This document shows, one piece after another, positions 37,191-46,243 of a stretch of DNA of 64,000 nucleotides. The position numbers were made by a program, and so were the translations under genes. How positions within the stretch are numbered: the first letter of the stretch is position 1; every line of letters starts with the position of its first letter. A model generated the notes under the pieces. It made no database searches. It was not told the origin of the DNA and saw nothing but the letters and a program-made list of their open reading frames with translations. This stretch comes from Roseburia faecis. GTDB taxonomy: Bacteria; Bacillota; Clostridia; Lachnospirales; Lachnospiraceae. The stretch is taken from the NCBI RefSeq assembly GCF_001406815.1, contig NZ_CVRR01000019.1, forward strand, positions 62,001 through 126,000. The letters are read 5' to 3'.

Positions 37191-37968
37191 GGTAAGAAAG
37201 ATATTTAGGAGAAAGAGAAATCTGCTGGTAAATATCGGCATAGGACGAAGCAGACAGCTCCTCGATATAGTTTTCCGGGAAATTTTTTGATATGCCGGCC
37301 TGATGCGCCAGATCTACGGCTTTGTTATAGGCAATTGCCGCATCAATCGCATTTGTGTAATTACCGACAGTGATGTTGCCGTGGATATGGATACGTACTT
37401 TATAGTGTTCGGTTCCGTTTTTGTCGATGCGTTCGACACCAAAATACGGATTGATGATTTTGAGGTTTGAGTAGCGGAAATCATTTTCATCGCCGTTGAC
37501 AAAACAAAAATCCCTGCCGTTTACCGCATGGGTTTTGATGCCGTAGCGGCCGAGAAGCGTAAGCTGCATTCCATAGTGATTGACATACAGATGTCCCTGG
37601 CGCGTCAGAATCCGGTGGCTGCTGTAATAGAAGAGGTCATCAATGTCAAATTTTAACTCCCGGTGAATACTCAGATAATAACTGAAATAATTTTTGCGCA
37701 GATAGATGGGGGTAGGAATATACATATGATTATCCCGGAAATTGATCAGCGAAACAATTTTTTCAAAGGCAAGCTGGTTGGTCCGGTAAAATGCCTCATC
37801 GATGGTTTCTGTACCGGATAACAGCTCGCAGGCGGCAGTGTATGCCTGATGTGCCTGAACTTCCGTGGGGAAGCTTCCGAGGCTGATATGGCGGCCTTTG
37901 TGCGTAATATTGGAGCGATAGTATACGGTTTTGTCTTTTTTTGTCGCAAGATATACACCGGTTAACAT
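37168..37968 (-). CDS. AP2/HNH-like DNA-binding domain protein
   Basis: 266 residues. An AP2-like three-stranded sheet/helix unit opens the protein (YYRSNITHKGRHISLGSFPTEVQAHQAYTAA, 15-46). A second AP2-like unit lies near the C-terminus (HYKVRIHIHGNITVGNYTNAIDAAIAYNKAVDLA). Between them VNGRDFCFVNGDENDFRYSNLKIIN resembles the HNH-type stretch (..N.DNRYSNL..) of homing-endonuclease-like proteins, but the catalytic His pair is not obvious. It may be a domesticated DNA-binding protein. AAAGGAG precedes the ATG. Confidence 0.65.
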   Translation of the reverse strand: MLTGVYLATKKDKTVYYRSNITHKGRHISLGSFPTEVQAHQAYTAACELLSGTETIDEAFYRTNQLAFEKIVSLINFRDNHMYIPTPIYLRKNYFSYYLSIHRELKFDIDDLFYYSSHRILTRQGHLYVNHYGMQLTLLGRYGIKTHAVNGRDFCFVNGDENDFRYSNLKIINPYFGVERIDKNGTEHYKVRIHIHGNITVGNYTNAIDAAIAYNKAVDLAHQAGISKNFPENYIEELSASSYADIYQQISLSPKYLSYLKGLPRK

Positions 37969-38022
37969 AAATTCTCCTTTCGCCCTGACAGGTTATTTTA
38001 GTAGTATAACATAGGAAATTCA

Positions 38023-38051
38023 TTGACACCACCCACTTTTTTACCTATAAT
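38023..38051 (+). promoter_or_regulatory. consensus thrC promoter
   Basis: TTGACA, 17-base spacer, TATAAT: both hexamers perfect. The ATG is 47 bases downstream. Confidence 0.85.
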
Positions 38052-38098
38052 GTACGAGAAACGTTATGATTAAATTTTTGTAAAATGAGGAAGAAAAA

Positions 38099-39589
38099 AT
38101 GGAATTAATGTATTCAAGCACCAGAAATGATAAAGTAAAACTGACTGCATCCCAGGCAATTTTAAAGGGTCTGGCAGATGATGGAGGACTTTTTGTACCG
38201 GAGCGTATCCCGGCACTGGATGTCCCAATGGATACACTTGCAGATATGTCCTATCAGGAGACTGCTTATGAAGTCATGAGCCGTTTCTTTACGGATTTTA
38301 CAGAAGATGAGTTAAAGGATTGTATCAAAAAAGCATACGACAGCAAATTTGATACGCCGGAGATTGCACCGCTGGTAGATGCGGACGGTGCTTATTATCT
38401 GGAACTGTTCCATGGCCCGACAATTGCATTTAAGGATATGGCACTTTCCATTCTGCCACATCTTTTGATTACCTCTGCAAGAAAAAATCAGGTGAAAAAT
38501 GATATTGTTATTTTAACAGCGACATCCGGAGATACCGGAAAAGCTGCCCTTGCAGGATTTGCAGATGTGGAAGGCACAAAGATTGTTGTATTTTATCCGA
38601 AGAACGGTGTCAGCCCGATCCAGGAAAAGCAGATGATCACACAGAAAGGTGCAAATACCTGTGTGGTTGGAATCCACGGAAACTTTGATCAGGCACAGAC
38701 CGGTGTGAAGAAGATGTTTAATGATACTGCACTTGAAGCAGAACTTGATGTTGCAGGTTATCAGTTCTCATCTGCAAATTCCATCAATATCGGACGTCTG
38801 ATTCCTCAGGTGGCATATTATGTATATGCATATGCAAAATTATATAAAAATGGTGCAATTGCAAAAGATGAAAAGATCAACGTTGTTGTTCCAACCGGAA
38901 ATTTCGGAAATATCCTTGCTGCTTTTTATGCAAAGAATATGGGACTTCCAATTGCAAAACTGATCTGTGCATCCAATGAGAACAAAGTATTGTATGATTT
39001 CTTCTCCACCGGAACATACGACAGAAACCGTGATTTCATTCTTACAAGTTCTCCATCCATGGATATTCTGATTTCTTCCAATCTGGAGCGTCTGATTTAC
39101 CGTATTGCCGGAAATGACGCAGAAAAGAATACAAAGATGATGGAAGAACTTTCCACAGACGGAAAATATGCAATCACAGACGAGATGCGTGCGCAGCTTG
39201 CTGATTTCTACGGAAATTATACAAGCGAGGAAGAGACTGCAAAGACCATTAAAAAATTATATGAGGATACCGGATATATCATTGATACCCATACAGCAGT
39301 TGCGGCAGGGGTATACGATAAGTATAAGAAGGATACCGGGGATACCGAGACAAAGACCGTGATTGCCAGCACGGCAAGTCCGTTTAAGTTTACCCGAAGC
39401 GTTATGGATGCGATTGATCCGAAATACGATGCTATGGGTGACTTTGAGCTGGTAGATGAGCTTTCCAGAATCGGAAATGTCAAAGTCCCACAGGCGATCG
39501 AAGAGATCCGTACCGCACCGGTACTTCATGATACGGTATGTGAAGTGGAAGAAATGCCACAGGTTGTTAAAAAATTCCTTGGTGTTTAA
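38099..39589 (+). CDS. thrC: threonine synthase
   Basis: PLP enzyme converting phosphohomoserine to threonine, 496 residues (long class). The PLP lysine is in HGPTIAFKDMALS, and TATSGDTGKAALAGF is the phosphate/PLP loop. The N-terminal SSTRNDKVKLTASQAILKGLADDGGLFVPE block is typical. The transporter operon begins 27 bases downstream without a clear terminator. Confidence 0.96.
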   Translation: MELMYSSTRNDKVKLTASQAILKGLADDGGLFVPERIPALDVPMDTLADMSYQETAYEVMSRFFTDFTEDELKDCIKKAYDSKFDTPEIAPLVDADGAYYLELFHGPTIAFKDMALSILPHLLITSARKNQVKNDIVILTATSGDTGKAALAGFADVEGTKIVVFYPKNGVSPIQEKQMITQKGANTCVVGIHGNFDQAQTGVKKMFNDTALEAELDVAGYQFSSANSINIGRLIPQVAYYVYAYAKLYKNGAIAKDEKINVVVPTGNFGNILAAFYAKNMGLPIAKLICASNENKVLYDFFSTGTYDRNRDFILTSSPSMDILISSNLERLIYRIAGNDAEKNTKMMEELSTDGKYAITDEMRAQLADFYGNYTSEEETAKTIKKLYEDTGYIIDTHTAVAAGVYDKYKKDTGDTETKTVIASTASPFKFTRSVMDAIDPKYDAMGDFELVDELSRIGNVKVPQAIEEIRTAPVLHDTVCEVEEMPQVVKKFLGV

Positions 39590-39616
39590 AATACATATGA
39601 AAAGAGGACAAAGATT

Positions 39617-40411
39617 ATGAAAAAGAAATTGATTTCGCTTTTACTTGTTTCTGCCATGGCAGCTGCAACAGCAGGCTGCGGTTCATCCGTACCTGCCAAC
39701 AGTGTGAACTCCAGAGATGATCTTCCGGGTAAAAAAATCGGAGTACAGCTCGGTACAACCGGAGATTCGGATGCCACAGAGTATGAAAAGAATGATGGCA
39801 GTACGGTAGAACGTTACAATAAAGGCGCAGATGCCATTCAGGCATTAAAAACAGGAAAGATTGACTGTGTAATCATTGATCAGCAGCCGGCAGAAGCTTT
39901 TGTTGAAAAAAATGATGATTTAAAGATTTTATCCGATACGTTTGATCCGGAAGAGTATGCCATCTGTATTGCCAAAGGCAATTCGGATCTGACCGATAAA
40001 TTTAACAGCGCGATTGAAGAACTGCAAAAGGATGGAACCATTGATTCCATCACCAGCAATTATATCGGAGATGAGGCTGGAAAGCATCCATATGAGACAC
40101 CGGACGGAACCGAGTATCCAAACGGAACACTTACTATGGCAACCAATGCGCAGTTTGAGCCATACGAATATTATGACGGAGATCAGATTGTAGGAATTGA
40201 TGCAGATATTGCAAAAGCAATCTGTGATAAACTCGGATATGAGCTGAAGATTGAAGATATGGAGTTTGATGCGATCATCGCAGCGGTATCTTCCGGAAAA
40301 GCTGATTTTGGTGCTGCCGGAATCACGGTAACTGAGGATCGTAAGAAAAATATTGACTTTACGGATACCTATACAAAGGCTTGTCAGGTAATCGTTGTAA
40401 GAAACAAATAA
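39617..40411 (+). CDS. polar amino-acid ABC transporter, substrate-binding lipoprotein
   Basis: 264 residues. Lipobox TAGC with Cys21 after a short signal peptide, then a family-3 solute-binding fold. The order of the lobes looks permuted: residues 35-150 read like the C-terminal half (GKKIGVQLGTTGDSDA..) and the canonical start TLTMATNAQFEPYEYYDGDQIVGIDADIAKAICDKLG appears only at about residue 173. GAGGA precedes the ATG. Ligand class (cystine, glutamine or arginine type) is not determinable. Confidence 0.88.
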   Translation: MKKKLISLLLVSAMAAATAGCGSSVPANSVNSRDDLPGKKIGVQLGTTGDSDATEYEKNDGSTVERYNKGADAIQALKTGKIDCVIIDQQPAEAFVEKNDDLKILSDTFDPEEYAICIAKGNSDLTDKFNSAIEELQKDGTIDSITSNYIGDEAGKHPYETPDGTEYPNGTLTMATNAQFEPYEYYDGDQIVGIDADIAKAICDKLGYELKIEDMEFDAIIAAVSSGKADFGAAGITVTEDRKKNIDFTDTYTKACQVIVVRNK

Positions 40412-40431
40412 TTTGTTTCGGAGGATAAACA

Positions 40432-41118
40432 GTGAGTGATTTTATTGCAAAATTTCAACAGGATTTTATAGAGAGCGACCGTTATCTGTATCTGCTGCGT
40501 GGGCTGGGGAATACATTGCTGATTGCAGCCCTTGCGGTTATTCTGGGAATTGTTCTTGGATTTCTGGTTGCAATCATCCGGTCTACACATGACAAGCATG
40601 GCGGACTGAATATCCTGAATTTTATCTGTAAAGTGTATCTGACCATATGGCGGGGAACCCCGACGATGGTGCAGCTGCTGATCATGTATTATATTATTCT
40701 CGTTGCACTGGATAATAAGATTCTGGTTGCAGTGATTGCGTTCGGATTGAATTCGGCGGCTTATGTGGCAGAGATTGTCCGTTCCGGAATTATGTCTGTG
40801 GATGAGGGACAGTTTGAGGCCGGACGAAGCCTTGGGTTGAATTACACCCAGACCATGCGGCTGATCATTCTTCCTCAGGCATTTAAAAATGTCCTTCCGG
40901 CGCTGGCAAATGAATTTATTACACTTTTGAAAGAGACATCCATCAGTGGATACATTGCAATTCCGGATCTGACAAAAGGCGGTGACATTATTCGAAGCCA
41001 GACATATGATGCGTTTCTTCCGTTATTCGGCGTTGCGGTCATTTATCTGGTACTGGTAATGATCCTTACGGCAGGAGTACACAAACTGGAAACGAGGTTG
41101 CGGACAAATGAGCGATAA
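40432..41118 (+). CDS. amino-acid ABC transporter permease
   Basis: 228 residues, His/Glu/Gln/Arg-type permease with about five membrane helices. The EAA loop is [30 protein letters not shown]. The start is GTG with CGGAGG upstream, and it overlaps the ATPase gene by 11 bases. Confidence 0.92.
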   Translation: MSDFIAKFQQDFIESDRYLYLLRGLGNTLLIAALAVILGIVLGFLVAIIRSTHDKHGGLNILNFICKVYLTIWRGTPTMVQLLIMYYIILVALDNKILVAVIAFGLNSAAYVAEIVRSGIMSVDEGQFEAGRSLGLNYTQTMRLIILPQAFKNVLPALANEFITLLKETSISGYIAIPDLTKGGDIIRSQTYDAFLPLFGVAVIYLVLVMILTAGVHKLETRLRTNER

Positions 41119-41851
41119 CAAAAATGTATTGATCGAAGTGAGAGATCTTTGTAAATCTTTTGATCATGTTAATGTATTAAACGGAATATCAACAACGATT
41201 TCGCAGGGAGAGGTTGTTGCAATTATCGGACCGTCGGGATGCGGAAAATCTACGTTTCTGCGCTCCATGAATCTTCTGGAAAAACCAACCTCCGGTTCCA
41301 TTCTTTTTGAGGGAACGGATATTACGGATTCTTCCGTTGACATCAATAAAATGCGTCAGAAAATCGGAATGGTGTTTCAGCAGTTTAATCTCTTTCCCAA
41401 CCATACCGTAAAAGGGAATATCATGCTTGCCCCGGTACAGACCGGGCTCATGACAAAAGAAGAGGCTTCGAAACGTGCAGATGAACTGCTGGTACGCGTA
41501 GGGCTTTCGGATAAAGCGGATGTCTATCCTGCAATGCTTTCCGGAGGACAAAAGCAGCGTATTGCGATTGCGCGTGCACTTGCTATGAATCCGGATGTGA
41601 TGCTGTTTGATGAGCCGACTTCTGCACTTGATCCGGAAATGGTAGGAGAAGTACTTGAGATTATGAAAGAACTTGCCAGAGATGGAATGACGATGGTGGT
41701 TGTCACACATGAGATGGGATTTGCCAGGGAAGTGGCAAGCCGTGTAATGTTCATCAATGAAGGACAGATTCAGGAGGAGAATACACCGAAGGAATTTTTC
41801 TCCCACCCGGAAAATCCACGTTTGTGCGAGTTCCTTTCTAAAGTATTATAG
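41108..41851 (+). CDS. amino-acid ABC transporter ATPase
   Basis: 247 residues. Walker [10 protein letters not shown], signature LSGGQKQR, Walker [14 protein letters not shown]-loop [11 protein letters not shown]: the GlnQ/ArtP type. Last gene of the importer operon, followed by a bidirectional terminator. Confidence 0.93.
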   Translation: MSDNKNVLIEVRDLCKSFDHVNVLNGISTTISQGEVVAIIGPSGCGKSTFLRSMNLLEKPTSGSILFEGTDITDSSVDINKMRQKIGMVFQQFNLFPNHTVKGNIMLAPVQTGLMTKEEASKRADELLVRVGLSDKADVYPAMLSGGQKQRIAIARALAMNPDVMLFDEPTSALDPEMVGEVLEIMKELARDGMTMVVVTHEMGFAREVASRVMFINEGQIQEENTPKEFFSHPENPRLCEFLSKVL

Positions 41852-41861
41852 TGGAAACATA

Positions 41862-41893
41862 AAAAAACGTCTGCCTTGTGGCAGACGTTTTTT
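41862..41893. terminator. bidirectional terminator between transporter and CheX-like gene
   Basis: Perfect 14-bp stem AAAAAACGTCTGCC / GGCAGACGTTTTTT with a TTGT loop gives U-runs on both strands. Confidence 0.92.
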
Positions 41894-41923
41894 ATGGCAT
41901 TTTACTTTAAGGAAAATCCTATT

Positions 41924-42820
41924 TTATTCTTTAATGGAAACACATTCCATATAAAAATCAATCGTTCCAAACGTATACAGAACCGGGATATGCAAGGTGC
42001 GTCCTGAAAACTGAATCGGGGAAACGGTAATATGCTCCGGAGCACCGAGTGTTAACTCTGTGTTAGAGGTGTTTGATACATTTACAATGAATAATCCGTT
42101 CTGCAGATTCAAAAAATCCTCCAGAGAAGCCTGAACGTATTCATCGTAAGAATGGAACTGCTCATGGACATAGCGGGTAGCAAAGGCAATCGCCGTGTCC
42201 AGATCCATGGAAATATAGGTGTTAATCGCATAGTCACCATGAATTTCCTGCTTTACACAACAGGCAATGGAAGCCTCAGTGACTTCTTCCACGGAAAGCG
42301 GTGTGTAATCGGAACCGATAAAACGGATAAAATCGTTAAATAAAAGCTCGATAAACATATGTCCTTTTTCCGAAAGAGCAGCGTCGGTTGATGAAAAAAA
42401 GTTTTCAAACAACTGCTGGATATTTTTCCGGCGCTCGATAAGGCTTTCTTCATCTTCCATGCCGTTTTTGGAACGGTAATCCTGTATGATCTGTTCGAAA
42501 TCGGTGTTTGTCAGAACTCCTTCATCCAAAAGAACCTGTCCAAGAGAAAGGAAGGCAGGGGTCTGCTGTTTTAACAGTTCTTCCACCTGGGCTTCGGTCA
42601 GGTATCCGAGCTGAATCGCCAGCTCACCGAAACGATTGTCCTGGTGGGTCTGGTGAATGACAACATCATCTACCTGGGCTGCATTCATGTATCCGGCATG
42701 AATGGCAAGGGTACCGAGTTTCATATGCTGGTCTGCTTCCTGACGCATCGCTGAAAACAGCTGATCACGGGTCACATATCCGTTGGCAAGCAGATAATTT
42801 CCAAAAAATTGTGTATACAT
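41924..42820 (-). CDS. MshEN-like repeats fused to a CheX-like phosphatase domain
   Basis: 298 residues. The N-terminal ~110 residues hold repeats of the type LGxLAIxxGYMxxAQVDDVV / FGELAIQLGYLTEAQVEELL / LGQVLLDEGVLTNTDFEQII, like the MshEN (type II secretion N-terminal) motif that can bind c-di-GMP. Residues ~135-298 resemble CheX (EKGHMFIELLFNDFIRFIGSD ... ACCVKQEIHGDYAINTYISMDLDTAIAFATRYV). CheX dephosphorylates CheY-P. It lies 5 bases after a CheY-like gene. The exact catalytic E..N of CheX is not certain here. Confidence 0.65.
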   Translation of the reverse strand: MYTQFFGNYLLANGYVTRDQLFSAMRQEADQHMKLGTLAIHAGYMNAAQVDDVVIHQTHQDNRFGELAIQLGYLTEAQVEELLKQQTPAFLSLGQVLLDEGVLTNTDFEQIIQDYRSKNGMEDEESLIERRKNIQQLFENFFSSTDAALSEKGHMFIELLFNDFIRFIGSDYTPLSVEEVTEASIACCVKQEIHGDYAINTYISMDLDTAIAFATRYVHEQFHSYDEYVQASLEDFLNLQNGLFIVNVSNTSNTELTLGAPEHITVSPIQFSGRTLHIPVLYTFGTIDFYMECVSIKE

Positions 42821-42825
42821 AACGA

Positions 42826-43203
42826 TTATCTCCCTTCCAGGAAGCGCTTAACGACAGCAAGCACCTGTTCCTTGTCCAGTGGCTTTTGAATGAAATCTTT
42901 TGCGCCCGCTTCCAGTGCATTTTTCAGCTGGGACTGTGTTCCGACAGAAGAAGCGATGATGATTGTAGCTTCCGGATCAAATTCCATAATATCACGGATG
43001 GCATCATTGCCGTCTTTTTTTGGCATAACAATGTCAAGAAATACCAGATCCGGATGTACTTCTTTATATTTGTCAATCGCACTCTGTCCATCGGTGGCTT
43101 CCACGAATACCGGAGTGCCGAGAGTGGAAATGATGTCCTTTAACTGTTTACGTGCAAGAATCGAATCGTCAGTAATTAAAATTGTAGTGTCCTCAATGCG
43201 CAT
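42826..43203 (-). CDS. single-domain CheY-like response regulator
   Basis: 125 residues, receiver domain only: ILITDDSILARKQL (acidic pocket), FLDIVMPKKDG (phospho-Asp), ASSVGTQ (switch Ser) and FIQKPLD (Lys). There is no output domain. I chose the ATG at 43203, which has AAGGAG 7 bases upstream; the ATG two codons earlier is too close to that site. Pairs with the CheX-like gene. No flagellar or chemotaxis gene is in the window. Confidence 0.88.
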   Translation of the reverse strand: MRIEDTTILITDDSILARKQLKDIISTLGTPVFVEATDGQSAIDKYKEVHPDLVFLDIVMPKKDGNDAIRDIMEFDPEATIIIASSVGTQSQLKNALEAGAKDFIQKPLDKEQVLAVVKRFLEGR

Positions 43204-43336
43204 ATACATTCTCCTTTTTGTTACATATTAAGTATATTTTACTATAAATGTATAAAATAATCAATGAAATTTGACTATTTTTGCCGATGGTAAAAAGTTT
43301 TTTCGTGTGTGATACTATAAAACAGGAGGAAAAATC

Positions 43337-43681
43337 ATGAAAACAATTTTACTTATGGATATTGTGATCGTTTTTGTAGGCATTTATCTGGCTGTTTCTG
43401 CTGCAAAAATGAAAAAAAGCGGACAGATCAGTGACCTGGTTGTCCCGAAAGAAGAAATTAAGAAGTGTAAAGATCCCGAGGCGTATATCCGGGGAATAAC
43501 ACCGTGGCTGTATGGATTTGCGGCGGTAGCAGTCGTTGTGGGAGCAATCGGAATTTTATGTGATACTAAGGTGATTACGCTCGGACGCATCTGGACATAT
43601 GTGGAACTTGGTGCATTTTTGGCAGCATTGTTTGCATTTGTAAGCGGAATGCGTAAAATAAAAGACAAATTTTTCCCTTAA
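43337..43681 (+). CDS. small membrane protein, unknown
   Basis: 114 residues with three membrane helices (4-22, ~56-74, ~85-105) and a charged cytoplasmic loop (MKKSGQISDLVVPKEEIKKCKDPEAY). ACAGGAGGA precedes the ATG. No family recognised. Confidence 0.7.
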   Translation: MKTILLMDIVIVFVGIYLAVSAAKMKKSGQISDLVVPKEEIKKCKDPEAYIRGITPWLYGFAAVAVVVGAIGILCDTKVITLGRIWTYVELGAFLAALFAFVSGMRKIKDKFFP

Positions 43682-43722
43682 AGCAGTATGCGGAAATGGA
43701 AAAAAGTACATAGAATCAGACC

Positions 43723-43751
43723 TTGAAATTCAGGTAAAAATAAAGTATAAT
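43723..43751 (+). promoter_or_regulatory. strong promoter of the 6S RNA
   Basis: TTGAAA, 17-base spacer, perfect TATAAT; no coding start follows within 390 bases. Confidence 0.8.
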
Positions 43752-43759
43752 AAATGCAG

Positions 43760-43986
43760 TACAAAAGAGAAAGTTGCCGGATGCGGTATCGCATAAAAGA
43801 CGGCAGAAAGAGATGCCTGAAATGTACGACAACTCTTGCTATTTAGAACCTACATTTACTTTAAACGGGATTCCTATATGATTTTTCTGGATGTCAGGCC
43901 GCCACAGTCAGCGGAAGACAGAAGGGAAACTGCGGTCGCCCACCTAGCATTGGCTAGGAGTCTAAATTGCAGGAACCGGCATTTTG
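43760..43986 (+). ncRNA. ssrS: probable 6S RNA
   Basis: A structured, gene-free stretch behind a strong promoter. A closing stem pairs TGCCGG (43775-43780) with CCGGCA (near 43976-43981). Near the 5' end is an ATGCG / CGCAT hairpin. The 3' half reads ACTGCGGTCGCCCACCT-hairpin(CCTAGC/GCTAGG)-...TTGCAGG..CCGGCA. This aligns in layout with the E. coli 6S 3' region (ACTGCG..CACCT-hairpin-AGG..CCTGCGG..GGCAT). 6S RNA sequesters sigma-A RNA polymerase by mimicking an open promoter. The exact ends are approximate. Together with the repeats and terminator it accounts for the 467-base gap. Confidence 0.68.
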
Positions 43987-43993
43987 GGTAACT

Positions 43994-44051
43994 TACCAAA
44001 GAAAAAGTATTTAATATTAAGATACCAAAGAATTTATTATATACCAAAGAA
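43994..44051. repeat. three copies of TACCAAAGAA
   Basis: Exact copies at 43994-44003, 44023-44032 and 44042-44051, just behind the 6S RNA. Separately, GTACAAAAGAGAA occurs at 43759-43771 (start of the RNA) and 44061-44073. Confidence 0.7.
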
Positions 44052-44075
44052 TGTTACAGCGTACAAAAGAGAAGG

Positions 44076-44108
44076 GGAGCTGCCGGAGAACGGTGGCTCC
44101 TTATTTTG
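44076..44108 (+). terminator. terminator behind 6S RNA region
   Basis: 10-bp stem GGAGCTGCCG / CGGTGGCTCC (one G-T pair), GAGAA loop, then TTATTTTG. Confidence 0.85.
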
Positions 44109-44148
44109 TGTCAATGACAGATGAATTAATAAAAACGGAGAGTGCTTC

Positions 44149-45870
44149 ATGAAAAAAAGAGACAAAATGAAGATGATGGGGATTCTGATTCTGCTGCTTG
44201 CGGTAATTACCGTTGCGATAACTTTAATTCTGGTATCCCGTCTTTCCAAAACGGCAGGGAAAGATCAAAAAGAAGAAACATTTGACCGTTCCGTTTCCGG
44301 GATGCTCAGCAATGCATATATCTTAAAGAGTGAAGAAAAGGATATCATTGTATTATATCGGGGAGAAACCTATTTTGCGGAGGGAAAGCCGGAGAAAAAA
44401 TATACGGGGGTTGCGGATATTGAACTGACGAAGGGAAAGGTTACTAAAATTTATGCGAAACCTTCAACGATCAAGGGGGTTCTGACAAGTTACTCCTCAA
44501 AAAGTGTTCAGATAGAGGGATATGAACCGCTTTCGGCAGAAAAAGATCTGCCGGTGTATCTTGTGGCAAGTTCCGGACATGCAAAAATTCCTGTCCGTCA
44601 GGGAAAGATTTCAGATCTTGTTGTAGGAAATTCCAAAGTGGAACTGGTTGTTGCAGAGCAGAAAGCCTGTGCACTTGTAAGCTATCAGGAGGACATGGCA
44701 GAAAAGGTCCGTGTGCTGCTCAAAAACGGAAAAGAAAATACATATGCCAGTCTTTTTGTTTGCAGCGGGGATGCCTATACCGTGGATGGAAATAAAAGGA
44801 AGAAGGACACCGTAACAGATGCAGAAAAACTTCTGAAGGGGGAAAAAACGGGAAAAGAGATAAAAATTTCTCCGGATACCGGTGGTCTTTTGTATCGATG
44901 TGATAAAAACGGAAACCCGTATGGTTCCGGGTACGAGGGAGATCTGATTCTCCGGAAGGAAAAAAAGGGATATGTCCTGATCAATGAAATTCCGATGGAA
45001 GATTATATTCGTTATGTTCTGCCTTCTGAAATGCCATTATCTTTTTCCTATGAAGCCTTAAAAGCACAGGCGGTATGTGCGCGCACATTTACATACGGGC
45101 AGATGAAAAACGATACGTATGCCCGGTACGGAGCAAATCTGGATGATTCCATTGCCTATCAGGCCTATCATGCAACAACTTCCTATGAAGTGACGGATCA
45201 GGCTGTGGCGGATACCGCAGGCATGGTGATGACGTACAAAGGAAAACTTGCGGACTGTTATTATTATTCCACTTCCCCGGGATATTCTGAAAATCTGGAA
45301 GTATGGAATGCCGCATCTCCGGGATATCTGCTGGCGGAAAACCATACCAGGGAAAAGACAAAAGATCTGTATTCGGATAAAGCCTTTCATAAATTTATTA
45401 CAGCAAAAGCGGATGCCTATGATGAAAATTCCCCGTATTTCCGATGGACGGCTACCCTGTCGGCAAAGCTGGGCATGGATGAAACATATGGAAAACTGAA
45501 AAAACTGAAAGTCAATAAACGAAGCACTTCCGGATATGTACTGTCTCTTACCATGGTTTTTGAAAAAGGAGAGCGGACGATCGAAAAGGAAAATGAAATC
45601 CGGTATGCACTCGGAAAGTATCTGCTGGATCTTGATCTTGCAGACGGAACCAATAAACATCGTGCCTCTTCCGTCCCGAGTGCGTGCTTTGAAATAAAAA
45701 GTCAGAAAAAAGGAACCATCGTGCTGACCGGAGGCGGATTCGGGCATGGAATCGGAATGAGTCAGTACGGTGCGGACGCCATGGGAAAAGAAGGAAAGAA
45801 ATGGCAGGAAATTCTCGGATTTTATTTTAAGGATGTTACATTTACCAATGTCTTTGATCTTGACACATAA
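44149..45870 (+). CDS. SpoIID/LytB-domain protein
   Basis: 573 residues anchored by an N-terminal helix (about 10-32). Residues 35-265 are a beta-rich region of unknown function. The SpoIID/LytB domain follows: NEIPMEDYIRYVLPSEMPLSFSYEALKAQAVCARTFTYGQM, then GFGHGIGMSQYGADAMGKEGKKWQEILGFYF at the end. The SEMP glutamate (Glu294) corresponds to the catalytic Glu of SpoIID, a lytic transglycosylase for engulfment. It is longer than true SpoIID (about 340), so it may be a paralogue. Start ATG has CGGAGAG upstream. Confidence 0.88.
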   Translation: MKKRDKMKMMGILILLLAVITVAITLILVSRLSKTAGKDQKEETFDRSVSGMLSNAYILKSEEKDIIVLYRGETYFAEGKPEKKYTGVADIELTKGKVTKIYAKPSTIKGVLTSYSSKSVQIEGYEPLSAEKDLPVYLVASSGHAKIPVRQGKISDLVVGNSKVELVVAEQKACALVSYQEDMAEKVRVLLKNGKENTYASLFVCSGDAYTVDGNKRKKDTVTDAEKLLKGEKTGKEIKISPDTGGLLYRCDKNGNPYGSGYEGDLILRKEKKGYVLINEIPMEDYIRYVLPSEMPLSFSYEALKAQAVCARTFTYGQMKNDTYARYGANLDDSIAYQAYHATTSYEVTDQAVADTAGMVMTYKGKLADCYYYSTSPGYSENLEVWNAASPGYLLAENHTREKTKDLYSDKAFHKFITAKADAYDENSPYFRWTATLSAKLGMDETYGKLKKLKVNKRSTSGYVLSLTMVFEKGERTIEKENEIRYALGKYLLDLDLADGTNKHRASSVPSACFEIKSQKKGTIVLTGGGFGHGIGMSQYGADAMGKEGKKWQEILGFYFKDVTFTNVFDLDT

Positions 45871-45934
45871 AAGGAGACTGTGGTAGAATGACAAATGTGT
45901 AAAAAGCAATGAATGTGTCAGTAGCATCTGAACG

Positions 45935-46160
45935 ACATACAGAGAGAGGAAGTCATCGGCTGTAAGCTTCCTTATGATACGCCAGCATGTGAATTTTCCC
46001 ACAGGAGCTGCGCAGGTGAACACAAGGATTTTTAGCCTGCGACGGTCACTGCACGTTAAGCAGAATGAGAGCCCATATAGATACAGGATATGGGAATCTG
46101 GGTGGTAACGCGGAATTTTTCGTCCCTGATATGCAATTATGCATAGCAGGGATTTTTTTA
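45935..46160 (+). promoter_or_regulatory. T-box leader of pheST
   Basis: Opens with AGAGAGAGGAAGTC stem-I sequence. The conserved T-box TGGGTGGTAACGCGG (46099-46113) pairs with the uncharged tRNA end. An intrinsic terminator follows (TCCCTG 46123-46128 / CAGGGA 46147-46152, then seven T). The specifier for a Phe enzyme should be TTC; a candidate TTC is at 45996-45998. Uncharged tRNA-Phe should allow read-through into pheS. Confidence 0.92.
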
Positions 46161-46243
46161 TGCCAGAAAACACTTCCGGTTCCACAGTAGAAAATTGCGT
46201 AAAAACAATTATTATGAAAGAAAATATGTAAAAGGAGAGTACC

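Noticed and set aside
43760-43986. T-box or tmRNA in the gene-free stretch
   Set aside because: It has no TGGGTGGTAACGCGG motif, no tRNA-like ends and no tag ORF; the 6S layout fits better.
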